This document shows positions 32,631 through 44,360 of a stretch of DNA of 64,000 nt, piece after piece. How positions within the stretch are numbered: position 1 is the stretch's first letter; each line of letters begins with the position of its first letter. The stretch is from Cyanodermella asteris (Eukaryota; Ascomycota; Lecanoromycetes; Ostropales; Stictidaceae): contig UYJD01000015.1 of NCBI GenBank assembly GCA_900618795.1, forward strand, positions 7,034-71,033, written 5' to 3'. The notes under the pieces are model-generated. The model was not told the DNA's origin. It saw only the letters and a list, made by a program, of their open reading frames with translations, and searched no databases. The translations under genes were made by a program, and so were the position numbers.

Positions 32631-33818
32631 GTTGAGACGGAGGGATGTACTTAAAGGCAGATCACGATTGAACTGGTGTTCCGCATGGTGATGAGAAGAA
32701 GAGGACGTACGAGTCCATTTCCACAATTCGTGCTTGTCATGTTTAAACACCAACCTCGATCTCTCTCTGTAGCGGGTCAAAAGAGGTCCCTGTCGGCCTA
32801 TTCCGTCATCCGTCTTGTATGCTATCTTCAATATTCAGAAAGTATGCAATGACAGTGTTGAGAATAGAATGGATACATGCTCAAGTACTTCGGAAGAAAA
32901 TTAGTTCAATAGTCAGATCAGTCCCATGTCAGGCTCTTGATGTGGGACTTGATTAAGCACTTGCAGAGGTACTTAGTTGGGTGCGGAGTTGGGTACCTAG
33001 CTGGGCCCTCAGCTGGATACCTCATCGGGTATTTCGCTGGGCTCGCCGGGCTCTTCGTAATGGAGGTAGACGCCTGCATCGACTTGTTTCCTCCCGACCT
33101 GAGCCGCACGCCGTTTCCTAACGCAATCCTTTCTTCACGTTCCATAGCCCACACCACAAGCTCGTATTAGAACCCGATTGCGTGAATGGCTGTAGCCTAT
33201 CGCATTGGTCAGAAGGTCCTTGCTGCGCTACGTCAACACTTGGTGGACGTGCTCCACCACGTTATCTGCCAACCGACAACCATATCTTCGTCCGACTCTT
33301 TTCTGCTCGTGCTAGTGTAGGGGAACGATAGCCACGCCCACCCTGTACAAGCATGACTGTCATGCACGAATCTTTCACTCGTGCTTCTCGAGACACGGCT
33401 TTGACTTGACCAGGTGAAAACTTGTCCTGACTGCAGGATGCCGAGGCCGCTCAACTACGCTTTGACTTGCTTCGATTTCATACACCCATGTCAAACTACA
33501 TGGGTATAGCGAATAGCTGGATCGATTCTCATATGTCACTAGGGTTCCTGCTGTATCGCGTAGAGCGCCTCCCACGGGCAGGCCTCCGCAGACATTGTGT
33601 TGTGCTTTCCTACTGGTCGCCTAGACCAGGATGCTTGAAGAACTCGGATGGGGTGAGGTACTTTGTGCATCATGGCCCATCACTCGCCGGTCATGCATAT
33701 CTCCGCATCACGTTCTTGACAGTCTAACTTCTCTCTTTGAGTGTTCTTATCTGCATCAACTGTGTCAATTCTTCCTTTTGCAAAGTACCAAGATCCCTTA
33801 CTTTATTGTGGCTCCAGA
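32631..33818. other. Intergenic with a decayed inverted-repeat element
   Basis: Contains the remnant element copy F (32950-33101) and otherwise nothing recognised. The right part is the promoter of the sulfite oxidase gene. Confidence 0.4.
32950..33101 (-). mobile_element. CAAGGCGGG inverted-repeat element, eroded copy F
   Basis: Degenerate 12-bp units (GTACTTAGTTGG, GTACCTAGCTGG and similar, the reverse complement of the core unit) run from about 32967 to 33045. The right end still reads GACTTGTTTCCTCCCGACCTG, close to the end of copy C (GACCTGTTTCATCCCGCCTTG). The left inverted repeat is not recognisable. It lies in the minus orientation relative to copies B, D and E. Confidence 0.55.
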
Positions 33819-35461
33819 ATGGCTACTGCCGATGTCATCAGGACGCAGACGAGCGCAGACGCCGCTTTTCCACAAGAGCTTCCCGGCTGGAACGGATACA
33901 TAGAGTGGGAAGAATACCCCGAGCGCAAGGAGAAGGCAAGGGAGCTCCTGCTCAAGGGCAAATTCGCGGATGTGAGTTGATTGACGACATGGATGATCAC
34001 TTCTCTGACTTCGAATAGCCCCCTGAATTTCAGCTTGCACCAATACCCGACACGAATCCACGTCTAGAAGGAGTCAGATGGAAACAGTACCATGAGGCTC
34101 TGGGCCTCGGCGCTATCCCTCAGGCGAGCTGGGAGACCGTGAAGAAAGAAAAGGCAGAGGACATGATCCACGTGCTTGACTTTCCATACAATGGGGAGCC
34201 TCCTCGAGTATGTATCGATACAACCATTCAATGTATGTCTCACTAAACCAAGCAGGGTCGTCTTGTTGAGACTGAATTCACACGTAACGAGGACTTCTTC
34301 GTGCGCAACCATGGAGGCGTCCCGTATATCGACGAAGATGCGTACCAACTCGACATTGGTGGACTGGTCAAAGAGCCTAAACGTCTCACTATGGCCATGT
34401 TGAAGGACGAATCACTCTTCTCGCGCACTACCAGGAACGTTACGCTCCAGTGCTCGGGCACTCGTCGCCTTGAGCAGATTGAACAGTACCCAGGCGACGG
34501 CGACGAGCTAATAAATGCTCCGTGGGGAGAGGGGGCTATCGGTAACGCACAGTGGACCGGCGTGTCCCTCAAGAAGATCATCAAGTACTGTGGAGGTCTC
34601 AAAGACGATGGAGCCCATCTTGAGTTCTATGGTGCCGACACGTACTTCAAGAAGAGACAAGTCTACAACTATGTCGTTTCAGTACCATGGTACAAAGTCA
34701 AAGCGAACGAAGTCATGCTCGCTTGGGAGATGAATGGCAAACCACTTCCACGAATCCACGGATACCCACTTCGCGTCGTTGTCTTTGGTTATATCGGTGC
34801 TCGGAGCTGCAAATGGCTCACCAGAATCAAAGCAATCGCACACGAGAGCATGGCTCCTGTACAAAGCAAGGAGTATCTCTACTACACCTCACAAATAGGG
34901 AAGCACAATGTCACCTACACAAGCGGCTTCAGCATTCAAGATATGCCGGTCTCCAGCGCGATCATGACTCCGAAGGAGAAGGACGTCATTGTACACTCCG
35001 GAAGCATCAAACTCACCGGCTGGGCGTACTCGGGGGGTGGCCATTGGCCAGTGCGCGTCGAAGTCAGCCCCGACGGAGGACACATGTGGTACGAAGTACC
35101 CTACGACAGAATGTCGCCTAAACACTTTCACTCGTGGAGGGTCTGGAATATGGACCTGCCGCTGGACGGTGAAGGCTGGATCGAGCTTTGTGTTCGGACT
35201 TGGGACAACAGCATGAACACGCAGCCGACATTTGTGCGCTCGGCTTGGAATTGGGACCTGCACGTCACGAGCTCGTGTCATAGAATGAAGATATACAGCG
35301 TGAACGATACGAAGCCGGCGACGGCGAGGAGACTGAAGCAAATGAAGGAGTTGGGAGTGCCGTTGGAGCCGATCACGAGGCCGCTCCCGTTTGACTTGGA
35401 AAGCGACGAGGAGTATCAGGCGAATTGGACCAAAAGAGGTGGACGGGATCCGGTGGACTGA
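33819..35461 (+). CDS. Sulfite oxidase-type molybdopterin oxidoreductase
   Basis: Three exons, 33819-33971, 34019-34207 and 34256-35461, all in phase 0, give 515 residues. After an N-terminal extension, the molybdopterin domain (~130-365) has the invariant Cys180 (in VTLQCSGTRR) that ligates molybdenum, and a PWGEGAIGNAQWTGVSL segment typical of the family. The C-terminal ~140 residues are the Mo-co dimerisation domain (with SGSIKLTGWAYSGGG and VEVSPDGG). There is no cytochrome b5 or FAD domain, so this is a standalone sulfite oxidase rather than a nitrate reductase. It would oxidise sulfite to sulfate, protecting against sulfite from sulfur amino acid breakdown. No peroxisomal or mitochondrial signal is evident. 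The introns are 47 and 48 bp, short even for fungi. Confidence 0.9.
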
Positions 35462-36089
35462 ACGTCTCTTCCCTATGAAAGATTGGTACACGAAAGACAT
35501 GTCACGGCCTGTTCCCTACATATATGTATGTTTTACAGTATTCATCTCGGCAATTGATATACGTTTCACACTGTCGAATTTTACATGGAAGGCTGTCCCA
35601 ACCAAGCGAGTGAAGTGCGGTACTTCCCCAGCAAAGGCCACCATATTACCAAAGCCCCAGAGCTTGATTATCTAGCGCGTTCGGCCATCTGTGCTCTCCG
35701 AAATCGAATTTGCAAGTCTGTTTTAGACACAAAACGCCATGGTTGCATCATGGCACGATCCTGCAGCAGGCACAAGCTGTGTGGTCATGTCTCGGAAGCG
35801 CCAAATGCGCATCCACGGGCGGCTGTTGCTACGCGCGTCAGCGATTGTTGCCATGCGCCACCAGCGATCGTAAACAATCCCAGCGGTCCACCCGCTTCAC
35901 CTAGACCAGCTCCCCATTCCACAATCTCTACCTAATCTCGTTGCTCGCCGCGAAAGTTGTCGATCGCGTGGTGAAGATTCGCGTGGCCCCTTTGCAGGGT
36001 GTTTTGCAATTGCATTCCAGTCGCTCGTTACAGACTCGATTTCCACGTTCACTGTCGCACACGAATTGAGCAAGGGTAAAACCGCCGGC
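35462..36089. other. Intergenic, nothing recognised
   Basis: 3' flank of the sulfite oxidase gene and the promoter of the four-pass membrane protein gene. No repeat or RNA gene seen. Confidence 0.4.
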
Positions 36090-38199
36090 ATGGGGATCGA
36101 CCCGCCTTTCCTTTACTCGCAGCCGGGGAGATTCAAGTTTGAACCGCAGAGTACCGATCGCGGTTTCAATCCCAGGGCCGCCACAGATGCTGCTTGGCTT
36201 CAGGCGCAGCGGGAGAGGGAGAAGAGGTTGAGCGAGATGTCAAGGCAGGGGCCGTTGATTGACAGGAACCAATTGAACAAGCATCCAGACTCATATATGG
36301 TCATGTAAGGTCAAATTGCGTACTTTGAAGGTTTTCTTGCTAACGCTTCATAGCTCCTCTTCCTACCTCGACTTCAAACCCTTGAGCAAACGCAACAAAA
36401 ACGCGATAATCTGGACGAGATGGACTCAGCTCGGTCTACGGATCATCTCGTTCATCGGATCGATAGGTCTGCTCGTCTGCCTCATATTCATCAAGCCAGT
36501 TGGAGAGAACTCGGATTGGCTACTTCGCATTCCTCCAGGAATAGCCATCTTGCACAACGCGTATAGCATATGGCATTTGGCAAAGAAGGCTGGCGCTCGG
36601 ACTCCTGGATCGACTGCGAGCTATTTCATCTTTGCATGCATCTTCGACATTGGACTGATTCCATTCATGGTATATACGACGCTTTGCAGTAGGAGCGAGT
36701 GGCTCATGGCCCAAGATAACGTTGATGGACACTGGACAACACTTTTTGGCAATGATCGCGGTTGGCCCCAGAACACCCTCCAGACCACTTGGCTCACGTC
36801 TGCCTCGTTGGGCTGTATCTGGATAGTCACCTTCATTATGTGTTTCTATCTTGCTGCACAGTTCAAGAAAATCTCGAATCTACCGCCAGATATGAGTCCC
36901 TTCGAGGAGAATTTGACGAGCAGGAGCAATACCAAGCACAAGAAGACGAAGTCTACGATAACCCAGGTCACGGAGACGGAGTCGAACCGAGACTCTGCAA
37001 TATCGCTGCTCAACGAGAAAGGACCACAAGTTCCTTGGATTCATACTCGCAATGGCTCAACGACATCCTTGGGAACAAGTTCCCCTCCTCGGTCTCCTCG
37101 GCATTCTCGTTACGAATCTACGGATAGCTTGACACCACCAAGATCCCCGTACAAAGCTAACCAGCGTGGCCATGACTCGCCGCGCAACTCGACAACCTCA
37201 CTCAAAACCACTCATCGACGACACGGCCACGCGAGAACAGACTCCAACGGCGAGATCTTGCTCCCACCTTCTCTGAATCGACACTCAAACCCACCGTCTC
37301 CGTACCGCAACTCCCAGCAGTCCTCGCCGACCCACTCCCCAGCTCTGACACCCGGACACGTTCGCAATGGAAGCCCCGCCGCGCCATCGATCTATCACTC
37401 CGCTCGCGCCTCAAGAAGTACCCTCGTTCTTGAAGATGATCTCGATAGACCTACGACATCGCACCAGATGACCTCGTCTGAGCACTCTTGGCCTCTCACC
37501 AATCAATCCGAAGGTTCCTGGTTGAGCTCTACTGCGCCAACTTCCGATCATCCTGAGCCCATCGACCGCTCCCTCGTACCGAGACCGCTCGACTCGACGC
37601 CTCCCGAGTTCCGGCATCTACGCGATAGTAACGCGAGGCCGAACTCGTTTCCGGCACAGCCTCCCGGAGACCGGACCAACGCCCTTCGTGCTGCTGGCAA
37701 GTATGATTACCACAACCGCTCGCCGAAGCCGCTGGGAATGAACCCGCCAACACCACCTGTCGACTCCGAGATTGCAGCGCGGGCAGCCGAGACTGCTCTC
37801 AATACACAAGCAAATGCGAACAACAATGGAACCTACAGATCGAACCGTGCAAATCGCGCGAGCCGAGTCCGACAAGCATTGTCGGTGGGCGGAGACACAG
37901 GTAACAAGGGATACACGCAGTTCGAGCTGAGCATTGATACTTCGGATGGCGACTGGACGGAGAATTACCCTGCTCACTTTATGGGGCAAAGGGATGAGAA
38001 GGACGTGATTGGAAAACCAGTATTGCAGTCCAAGTGGAGTACCCTGGACACAAAGAGAGTCGCCAGAGTGATCAGTTCGGGGTATGATGAGACGGGACTA
38101 AGGCAGGGAGAGGTGAGGGAACGGCAGGTCAGTGGAAAGGTGGTCGAGGAGGGCCGAAGCGGAATGCAAGCTTTGAGAGCTGAGATGGGATGGGCTTGA
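36090..38199 (+). CDS. Fungal four-pass membrane protein with long disordered tail
   Basis: Two exons, 36090-36304 and 36354-38199 (49-bp intron, phase 2), give 686 residues. Four hydrophobic helices lie at about 98-120, 131-148, 161-183 and 217-241. The N-terminus is soluble. The last ~440 residues are Ser/Pro/Thr/Arg-rich and probably cytoplasmic and disordered, with repeated SP sites. The layout resembles fungal plasma-membrane proteins of unknown role; it is not a recognised transporter, having no pore or substrate motif. The ATG at 36090 is chosen over an upstream TTG at 36066. No family name is assigned. Confidence 0.75.
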
Positions 38200-38947
38200 A
38201 AAAAGCGAGTGTGGGTTTGGAATGCGATTCTTGAGTAAGCGAAAGGAGTTGGGTATTGGATGCCAAGCAGATGACTGCTTGATGATTATACGGTCCCATG
38301 TACATGACATGACAGCCAGGCTGGATATTTAGATAGCTATTGGATATCGTATCTGGATGTATTGGCTGGTTTAAGGAGCTACACAAAACGCGATTTACAA
38401 GGTGCAAAACGCAAGGAGACATAGTTCGTGTCCAACCGGGAAAATAGCAAAGACCAAAATTAGACATGTCAATTCCGCAGTCATATACCCAGTCACGAAG
38501 CTCGCCAGTTGCCGGTTCAAAAAGATCAACCTATGTCATTCGACGTCGCGTGATTGTCCTTTGAAGGGCGGCAAAATGGGCGCTGCAAGCTTCCGAAGCT
38601 GCCTTGAGTCGCGTAGACGCGCCTTCAATTCCTCCGACTTTTCCACACCCACAACAACATTTTGAGCACCACCAGTAATCACCAGAACAGCATATTAAGA
38701 CTCAATTCCAAAGTCCTTGTCTTCTCATGTAAGTTCATCAATTTCCTCGAGCCGCTCGCGGTCCCTTGCGCGACGCGCCAGACGTTCAGAAGCTCGTCTG
38801 AGCGGCATCGCAACCTCACATTCAGGACCGCGATTCGCAGCATTCTTCGCTCCATTACTTGATTCGGCGAGCTCGCAATGTTCAACCTCGGGTGCTCTTG
38901 ACAATCCATAAGTGCTGACCTCTCTCAGACTATTCCCACCTCTTACA
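38200..38947. promoter_or_regulatory. Upstream region of the AT-hook gene with a likely leader intron
   Basis: A GTAAGT donor at 38729 and a GTGCTGACCTCTCTCAG acceptor ending at 38928 would remove 200 bp of untranslated leader, leaving about 19 nt before the ATG at 38948. No gene was recognised in the rest. Confidence 0.45.
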
Positions 38948-39601
38948 ATGGCCGGTACAACCACCGGCAAGCGTAGCCGTTCTGCCAACGACGACGGCGC
39001 CGCACCATCAGCTTCGAAACGTCCTAAGCGGTCCACAGCTCCACCGGTCGACTACAACGCGAAGACCCCCAAGGCCGTGATCGTCGAGCCAACAACCCCC
39101 AAGCGCGGTCCCGGACGTCCTCGTAAGGACGGCGCGTCAAAGGACCCTACCGCCATCAAATCGGCGACTCCCGGTAAGACTCGGGGTCGGCCTCCTGGGT
39201 CCAAGAACAAGCCCAAGCCCGTCTCGAGCAAGCCCCGTGCCACTGCGACTCCCGCCCTCGGCCCGGTCAAGCGCCGTGGCCGTCCACCCGGATCGACCAA
39301 GAAGCCCCAGGCTGCTGCGCCGACTGCCGCATCCAAGTCGGCCGCCAACACGCCTGCTAAGCGCGGGCGCGGCCGTCCTCCGAAGCGCGCCTCCCTTCCG
39401 GCGCCTGGTCGCGTTAGCCCCGAAGACGATGCCGAGGTCAAGGCCGAGGCGAATCGCTCGGGAAGCGGCAGCGATCATCTTGAGTCTGCCGGCGAGAGGG
39501 ACGATGCGGGCCCCGTTGGGGTCGAAGGCGGTGCTCAGCCCGCTAAGAAGGGCCGTGGTCGTCCGCGAAAGTCTGTTGCGGTCGATGAAGCCCCAGCATA
39601 G
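38948..39601 (+). CDS. Five-AT-hook DNA-binding protein
   Basis: Single exon of 217 residues with an ATG in ACAATGG. AT-hook cores lie at 53-60 (RGPGRPRK), 79-83 (RGRPP), 110-114 (RGRPP), 139-146 (RGRGRPPK) and 201-208 (KGRGRPRK). Linkers are Ala/Lys/Pro-rich, with TPK and SKP repeats, and the C-terminus is acidic. This is the HMG-I/Y-like layout of small chromatin proteins that bind the minor groove of AT-rich DNA. No other domain is present. The gene is GC-rich and its antisense frame is also open over a long stretch, but the AT-hooks fix the strand. Confidence 0.85.
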   Translation: MAGTTTGKRSRSANDDGAAPSASKRPKRSTAPPVDYNAKTPKAVIVEPTTPKRGPGRPRKDGASKDPTAIKSATPGKTRGRPPGSKNKPKPVSSKPRATATPALGPVKRRGRPPGSTKKPQAAAPTAASKSAANTPAKRGRGRPPKRASLPAPGRVSPEDDAEVKAEANRSGSGSDHLESAGERDDAGPVGVEGGAQPAKKGRGRPRKSVAVDEAPA

Positions 39602-40479
39602 GAAGGTGAGGGCAAAGCCAGGCAGAAGAAGGTTGTTGGTGTTGGGGCGTTGGTTGTTGATGGGTAGGGTGTCGGCGACCATTCCCGTGAGCCCGACGTT
39701 GTCTGGGCGGCAGGGGCTTTGATGCAAATGAGTCTTGATAATCAATGAGTGGCCTCGATGTTTGAGGATGCTACTCGTGGCTCCCAATTTTTTTTTCTTT
39801 TCTTTTTCTGGCGCAACTTCGAAGTTGGGAGGCTTTCTGGGCGTTCGAAGTAATGCAGGCATACACGTACTATGGCGAGCTATTTTGTTCAGGAATTTGT
39901 TTTGATGATGAAGCCTCTGGCATTGTGACCGGACAGGTCGCGAGACGTGGCTGACATGAGAAGTGGCGCCTGTCTTGGTTCTGCTGTTCAAATTCAATTG
40001 GAGTTCCAAAGACTCATGTGCCTTTTCCTCGCATACCGAAGCTGCTCTTGTGCTCGTCGATCTACTGATCGTCTATGCTTCGACTGCTTCGACTGCTTCT
40101 CCTTCTCGTCCCTGTAGATGGGCTTTCTGAATTGCAGGTAGGCCCTGATCAGGCAAGACCTGTCACTTTCTTCCGTGCACTATTCACATCGGCCTCTCTA
40201 CCGGCAGCTTGTTCTTTGTGTGCCGTCTTTAGCAGCAGGGATGCGCTCTCACGAGAACTATCAACTTGTCCATCCATGAGGTATTCCACATCCGTGTGGT
40301 AACCCGGCGGGTTGCGAGCATGTTACTGGCTGAGCTCTAACAGGTGGCCGGAGAAACGTCTCATGCGCGTGTAAAGGGACAGGAGCTGATCAGCGGGTTA
40401 TTCTGACTGAAAGATAAGCAACCCGCTGTGCAAGGCGGGTAATCGAAAGTCGTGGCGCACGTACGCTCGAGAAAACCCC

Positions 40480-41661
40480 TTGATACCATCTGGGAAGTAC
40501 ATGTATCCCGGAAAGTATGTATCCATTTTTTGCTTNNNNNNNNNNNNNNNNNNNNNNNNNNNNNNNNNNNNNNNNNNNNNNNNNNNNNNNNNNNNNNNNN
40601 NNNNNNNNNNNNNNNNNNNNNNNNNNNNNNNNNNNNNNNNNNNNNNNNNNNNNNNNNNNNNNNNNNNNNNNNNNNNNNNNNNNNNNNNNNNNNNNNNNNN
40701 NNNNNNNNNNNNNNNNNNNNNNNNNNNNNNNNNNNNNNNNNNNNNNNNNNNNNNNNNNNNNNNNNNNNNNNNNNNNNNNNNNNNNNNNNNNNNNNNNNNN
40801 NNNNNNNNNNNNNNNNNNNNNNNNNNNNNNNNNNNNNNNNNNNNNNNNNNNNNNNNNNNNNNNNNNNNNNNNNNNNNNNNNNNNNNNNNNNNNNNNNNNN
40901 NNNNNNNNNNNNNNNNNNNNNNNNNNNNNNNNNNNNNNNNNNNNNNNNNNNNNNNNNNNNNNNNNNNNNNNNNNNNNNNNNNNNNNNNNNNNNNNNNNNN
41001 NNNNNNNNNNNNNNNNNNNNNNNNNNNNNNNNNNNNNNNNNNNNNNNNNNNNNNNNNNNNNNNNNNNNNNNNNNNNNNNNNNNNNNNNNNNNNNNNNNNN
41101 NNNNNNNNNNNNNNNNNNNNNNNNNNNNNNNNNNNNNNNNNNNNNNNNNNNNNNNNNNNNNNNNNNNNNNNNNNNNNNNNNNNNNNNNNNNNNNNNNNNN
41201 NNNNNNNNNNNNNNNNNNNNNNNNNNNNNNNNNNNNNNNNNNNNNNNNNNNNNNNNNNNNNNNNNNNNNNNNNNNNNNNNNNNNNNNNNNNNNNNNNNNN
41301 NNNNNNNNNNNNNNNNNNNNNNNNNNNNNNNNNNNNNNNNNNNNNNNNNNNNNNNNNNNNNNNNNNNNNNNNNNNNNNNNNNNNCCCCGTGCCCGCGTTA
41401 CAGTTTATCGCGCTTCTACCATATCGACTTCACGGTATTATACGATATACCCTTATTTTCGGCGATCTAGGTAAGTTTAATACTATTACGCTTTACGCCG
41501 ATGATTGAATTACGTTCTCCGACAGTTAATTCACGTAATAGGGCCATATTTGCTACGTTCTACTTGTTCTACGCGGTCTGGTTTTGTTGGTCTTGGACGC
41601 CGATCACGCCAAGGACGGAATGGATACATACTTTCCGGCTAGTATGTACTTAGGTATCAAT
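40480..41661. repeat. Inverted repeat bracketing the gap
   Basis: The left arm at 40480-40527 and the reverse complement of the right arm at 41619-41661 share TTGATACC, then AAGTACAT, then CCGGAAAGTATGTATCCATT, in the same order with a few differing bases and a short length difference between blocks. The arms are about 1.1 kb apart, counting N. They could be terminal inverted repeats of a transposon, or two copies of one repeat in opposite orientation. The interior is unknown. Confidence 0.6.
40536..41384. other. Assembly gap, 849 N
   Basis: Unknown bases. The gap sits inside the inverted repeat just described, which suggests that a repeat could not be assembled. Confidence 0.99.
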
Positions 41662-41960
41662 TCCTGGAGGTACCCCGTGAAGTACGGTAGCCTCAACTTT
41701 TATAGATGCCTATAGAAGTGGTGATCGAACTAGATGTAGAGGTAGCAGCGTAAGTAGATGTTCCCTAACTTGCGTAACGACTTTTGATTACCTGCATTGT
41801 GCGGACTCGGCTACACAGTTTGCCCTTGATATTAAGAAGACTTCGGGAACCCTGAGAGGGTTTAGTCCTGATAGCTGGGATTCAGAGGACTACGGTACGT
41901 GTTTCACAACGAACGGGCATCTGGACGCAGTATCGGCAAAACCGGCCTATTGTATTTTTT
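41385..41960. repeat. Mutated repeat tract, RIP-like
   Basis: This tract is rich in TpA and keeps many CpG and ACG/CGT steps, while CpA and TpG look depleted compared with the flanks. That is the expected outcome of RIP in an ascomycete repeat. No reading frame survives. It probably belongs to the same element as the gap. Confidence 0.5.
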
Positions 41961-42713
41961 TCCTCCATAAATCACGCATTACCCATCTGAAGCCTGCGGT
42001 CAAAGCACATTCGCTTGCATTTCAGTCTCATGTCCCGCAGACTCAGGTAGGGTGAAAATCAAATAAGCAAAGCAGTAAGTCATGGCACAGACTGTTGACA
42101 TCCCCGGACGCGGCGCTTCTTCCAATTGAACAAAACCCGAAATCCGTATCCAGTGTTTGAGAGCTCAGCTCCAGATGCCCTTGCCACGTGTTTGTCTTTT
42201 GAGGCAATAGAGCTGCTGCAGACCTTGCAAGTGGCCTTTATTGTGCATTGACACGTTCAGAGCCAACTCGAACCCCGATGTGAGCCGACCGAGCATGTTG
42301 CGTGTTGACTTGCGTTCCGACCAGCTCAGTTGATGATTGCAGTCACTTCGTTCCGCAGCGACATGCCGCCAGTCGAACAGTAACACCTCTGTCGCACTCC
42401 AGAACCCTCCACATTCCTCGGCCGCCGCATTTCCCAGAGTGCCCCTCTTCCCCTGTAGATTGTCTGTGCCATGCTTCGCCACATCAAACGTGCGAACCCC
42501 GAATGGGGCCAAATTAGTGTTTCCCATACTGTCATCGCGGTTCGGCATTCGGGCTGGATATCTGGGCTATGCGGGCCGTTGTAGCTATCGTTGCTTTCGT
42601 CCTAAACCAAGGGCGAGGCGTACAAGCTAGCCTCTTGCTCTGGCGGGATGATCAGAAAGGATGCTTCATATATGCTTCTGAATCCCACCAGGGGCGTGCC
42701 CTTCATCCCACCG

Positions 42714-42741
42714 GTGTGTGTGTGTGTGTGTGTGTGTGTGT
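42714..42741 (+). repeat. GT microsatellite
   Basis: A perfect run of fourteen GT units. Confidence 0.95.
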
Positions 42742-42999
42742 CGTAGAATGTCATTCGACATACTGTCCAAAAGATACAGTAGTCTTTGCATGACATTTCG
42801 AGCCACGGCGGTGGGACGAGCCAAGGAGTAAAACACAAATGAACAGCCCAAAGCAGCAGTCCGTGAAATAGATGGGCAGAATGATCCTTGCAGCCGGCGA
42901 CGGCGTGCCGTGGGCGTATTCTAATGCCCGGACCAAGTAAAGAGTTGAGAATGGACCATGTGCAGTTGAAGTGCAATCAGGCCGAATTGGAAACGTCGA

Positions 43000-44360
43000 T
43001 CAGTAGTTCCAGTTTTGCTGTTGCTCGCGATAGCCACGGCTTCCGCCCGCACTGTAACCGACGTTGTTCCTTGCAGCAGAACGGAGCCTAGCGTCGAAGA
43101 CTATCGATTAGTCAGAATTCAGCACACTTTATCAAATGGTAGAACAAGACAGAAGCAAGTCCCAAAGCAGTTCCTCCAACTCACCACATGACCCAGCAAC
43201 GACAGCTAAACAAGCAGATCGCACCAAGCACGGGGAGAGGGTGCTTACAGAGAGAGGGTTCAGTGTTGTACATACATCCTGTCGCTGCCACCAACGGCAC
43301 GGTTGGTGTCCGGGGTTTCGGCAGCGCCACGCTCGGTGATCTTGCGGCGGGAGCTGGATACACCACCGGCAGCGGTGCGACGAGGCTTGTCCTCCTCTTC
43401 CTGAACCTGAACCTGGCCGCCAGCGTTGGCCTGGGCCATGGCCTGAGCGTTCTTCTGGTACTTGTAGACGGTCCAATCGAAAACGTAGTCGTACTGGAAA
43501 CCTTCGCGGACGAACAAGTCACGGAAGATCTTGCGCAAATAGCTGTAGTCTGGCTTGTCGTCAAAGCGCAGCGAGCGAGTGTAGTTGAGATAAATGGCAA
43601 ACTCGTTGGGGAAGCCACGGCACAGGACTTCGGTCGGAGTGGTCATCTTCTTCTCCATGATGCGGTCGTACTTCTGCTTCTTGGTGGCAGCCTTAAGACC
43701 TTGCCACGGCAGAGAGCCACGGCAAAAGTACAGCATCACGTAGCCGAGAGACTCCATGTCGTCTCGGCGAGACTGCTCGACGCCCAGGTGGGTGTTAATG
43801 CTAGCGTAACGGGCAGTTCCGGTCAAATTCTTGTTCTCACGGTAAGGGATGTGGAAGTGGGTCTTGGGGTCACGGTACTTCTTGGCCAGACCAAAGTCGA
43901 TTACGTTGACCTGGTTGCCGCGCTTGCCGATACCCATGAGGAAGTTGTCGGGCTTGATATCGCGGTGGATGAAAGACTTGGCATGGATGTACTCGATGCG
44001 AGAGATGAGCTGGTCGGCAAGCAGCAAGACAGTCTTCAAGGAGAACTTGCGGTTGCAGAAGTTGAAGAGATCCTCCAGCGAGGGGCCGAGAAGATCCAAG
44101 ACCATGGCGTTGTAGTCGCACTCGGTTCCATACCAGCGAACGAAGGGGATGCCGACGCCTCCAGCCAGACTCTTGTAGACACGGGCTTCATATTCCAGCT
44201 GAGGGTGCTTGGCCTTGACGCTTTCAAGCTTGATGGCGATCTCTTCGCCTGAGATGATGTTGGTGCCCAAGTAAATATCTCCGAAACTACCGCTACCGAT
44301 CTTGCGACCGATACGGTACTTGTTACCGACACGAAGGTCCTGGGGAGTGTTAGTGGCCAT
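43000..44360 (-). CDS. CKI1: Casein kinase I (Hrr25/CkiA type)
   Basis: Two exons, 44360-43276 and 43087-43000 (188-bp intron, GTATGT donor and TAG acceptor, phase 2), give 390 residues. All kinase elements are present: glycine loop GSGSFG at 22-27, Lys44, HRD with Asp134, DFG with Asp155, the SIN motif (YASINTH) in place of APE, and [12 protein letters not shown] in the C-lobe, which holds the nuclear localisation-like KKQK patch. The C-terminal tail is Gln/Arg/Gly-rich, ends NWNY and is completed only by the last exon. This is the essential CK1 delta/epsilon-like kinase of fungi, acting in DNA repair signalling, vesicle traffic, autophagy and the circadian clock. The tail junction is inferred; the kinase domain is certain. 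Confidence 0.92.

Larger units (their letters stand above)
39602..42999. other. Repeat-rich intergenic zone with assembly gap
   Basis: No host gene is recognised. It holds a T-rich tract near 39788, an inverted repeat on both sides of an 849-N gap, a TpA-rich stretch after the gap that looks mutated by RIP, and a GT microsatellite. An open frame at 42165-42548 (minus) has no support. Apparent open frames across the gap are artefacts of N. Confidence 0.6.

Noticed and set aside
39137-40009. 290-residue open frame on the minus strand
   Set aside because: It is antisense to the AT-hook gene, whose GC-rich repeats keep both strands open.
40395-40445. AGCGGGTT...AACCCGCT inverted repeat and GCAAGGCGGGTAATCG as another copy of the CAAGGCGGG element
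   Set aside because: Only the first nine bases match; sub-terminal blocks and the 12-bp core are absent.
40452-41508. Three open frames of about 320-340 residues across the gap
   Set aside because: They consist almost entirely of N; artefact of unknown bases.
43188-44252. 354-residue open frame on the plus strand
   Set aside because: Antisense to casein kinase I; no family resemblance.
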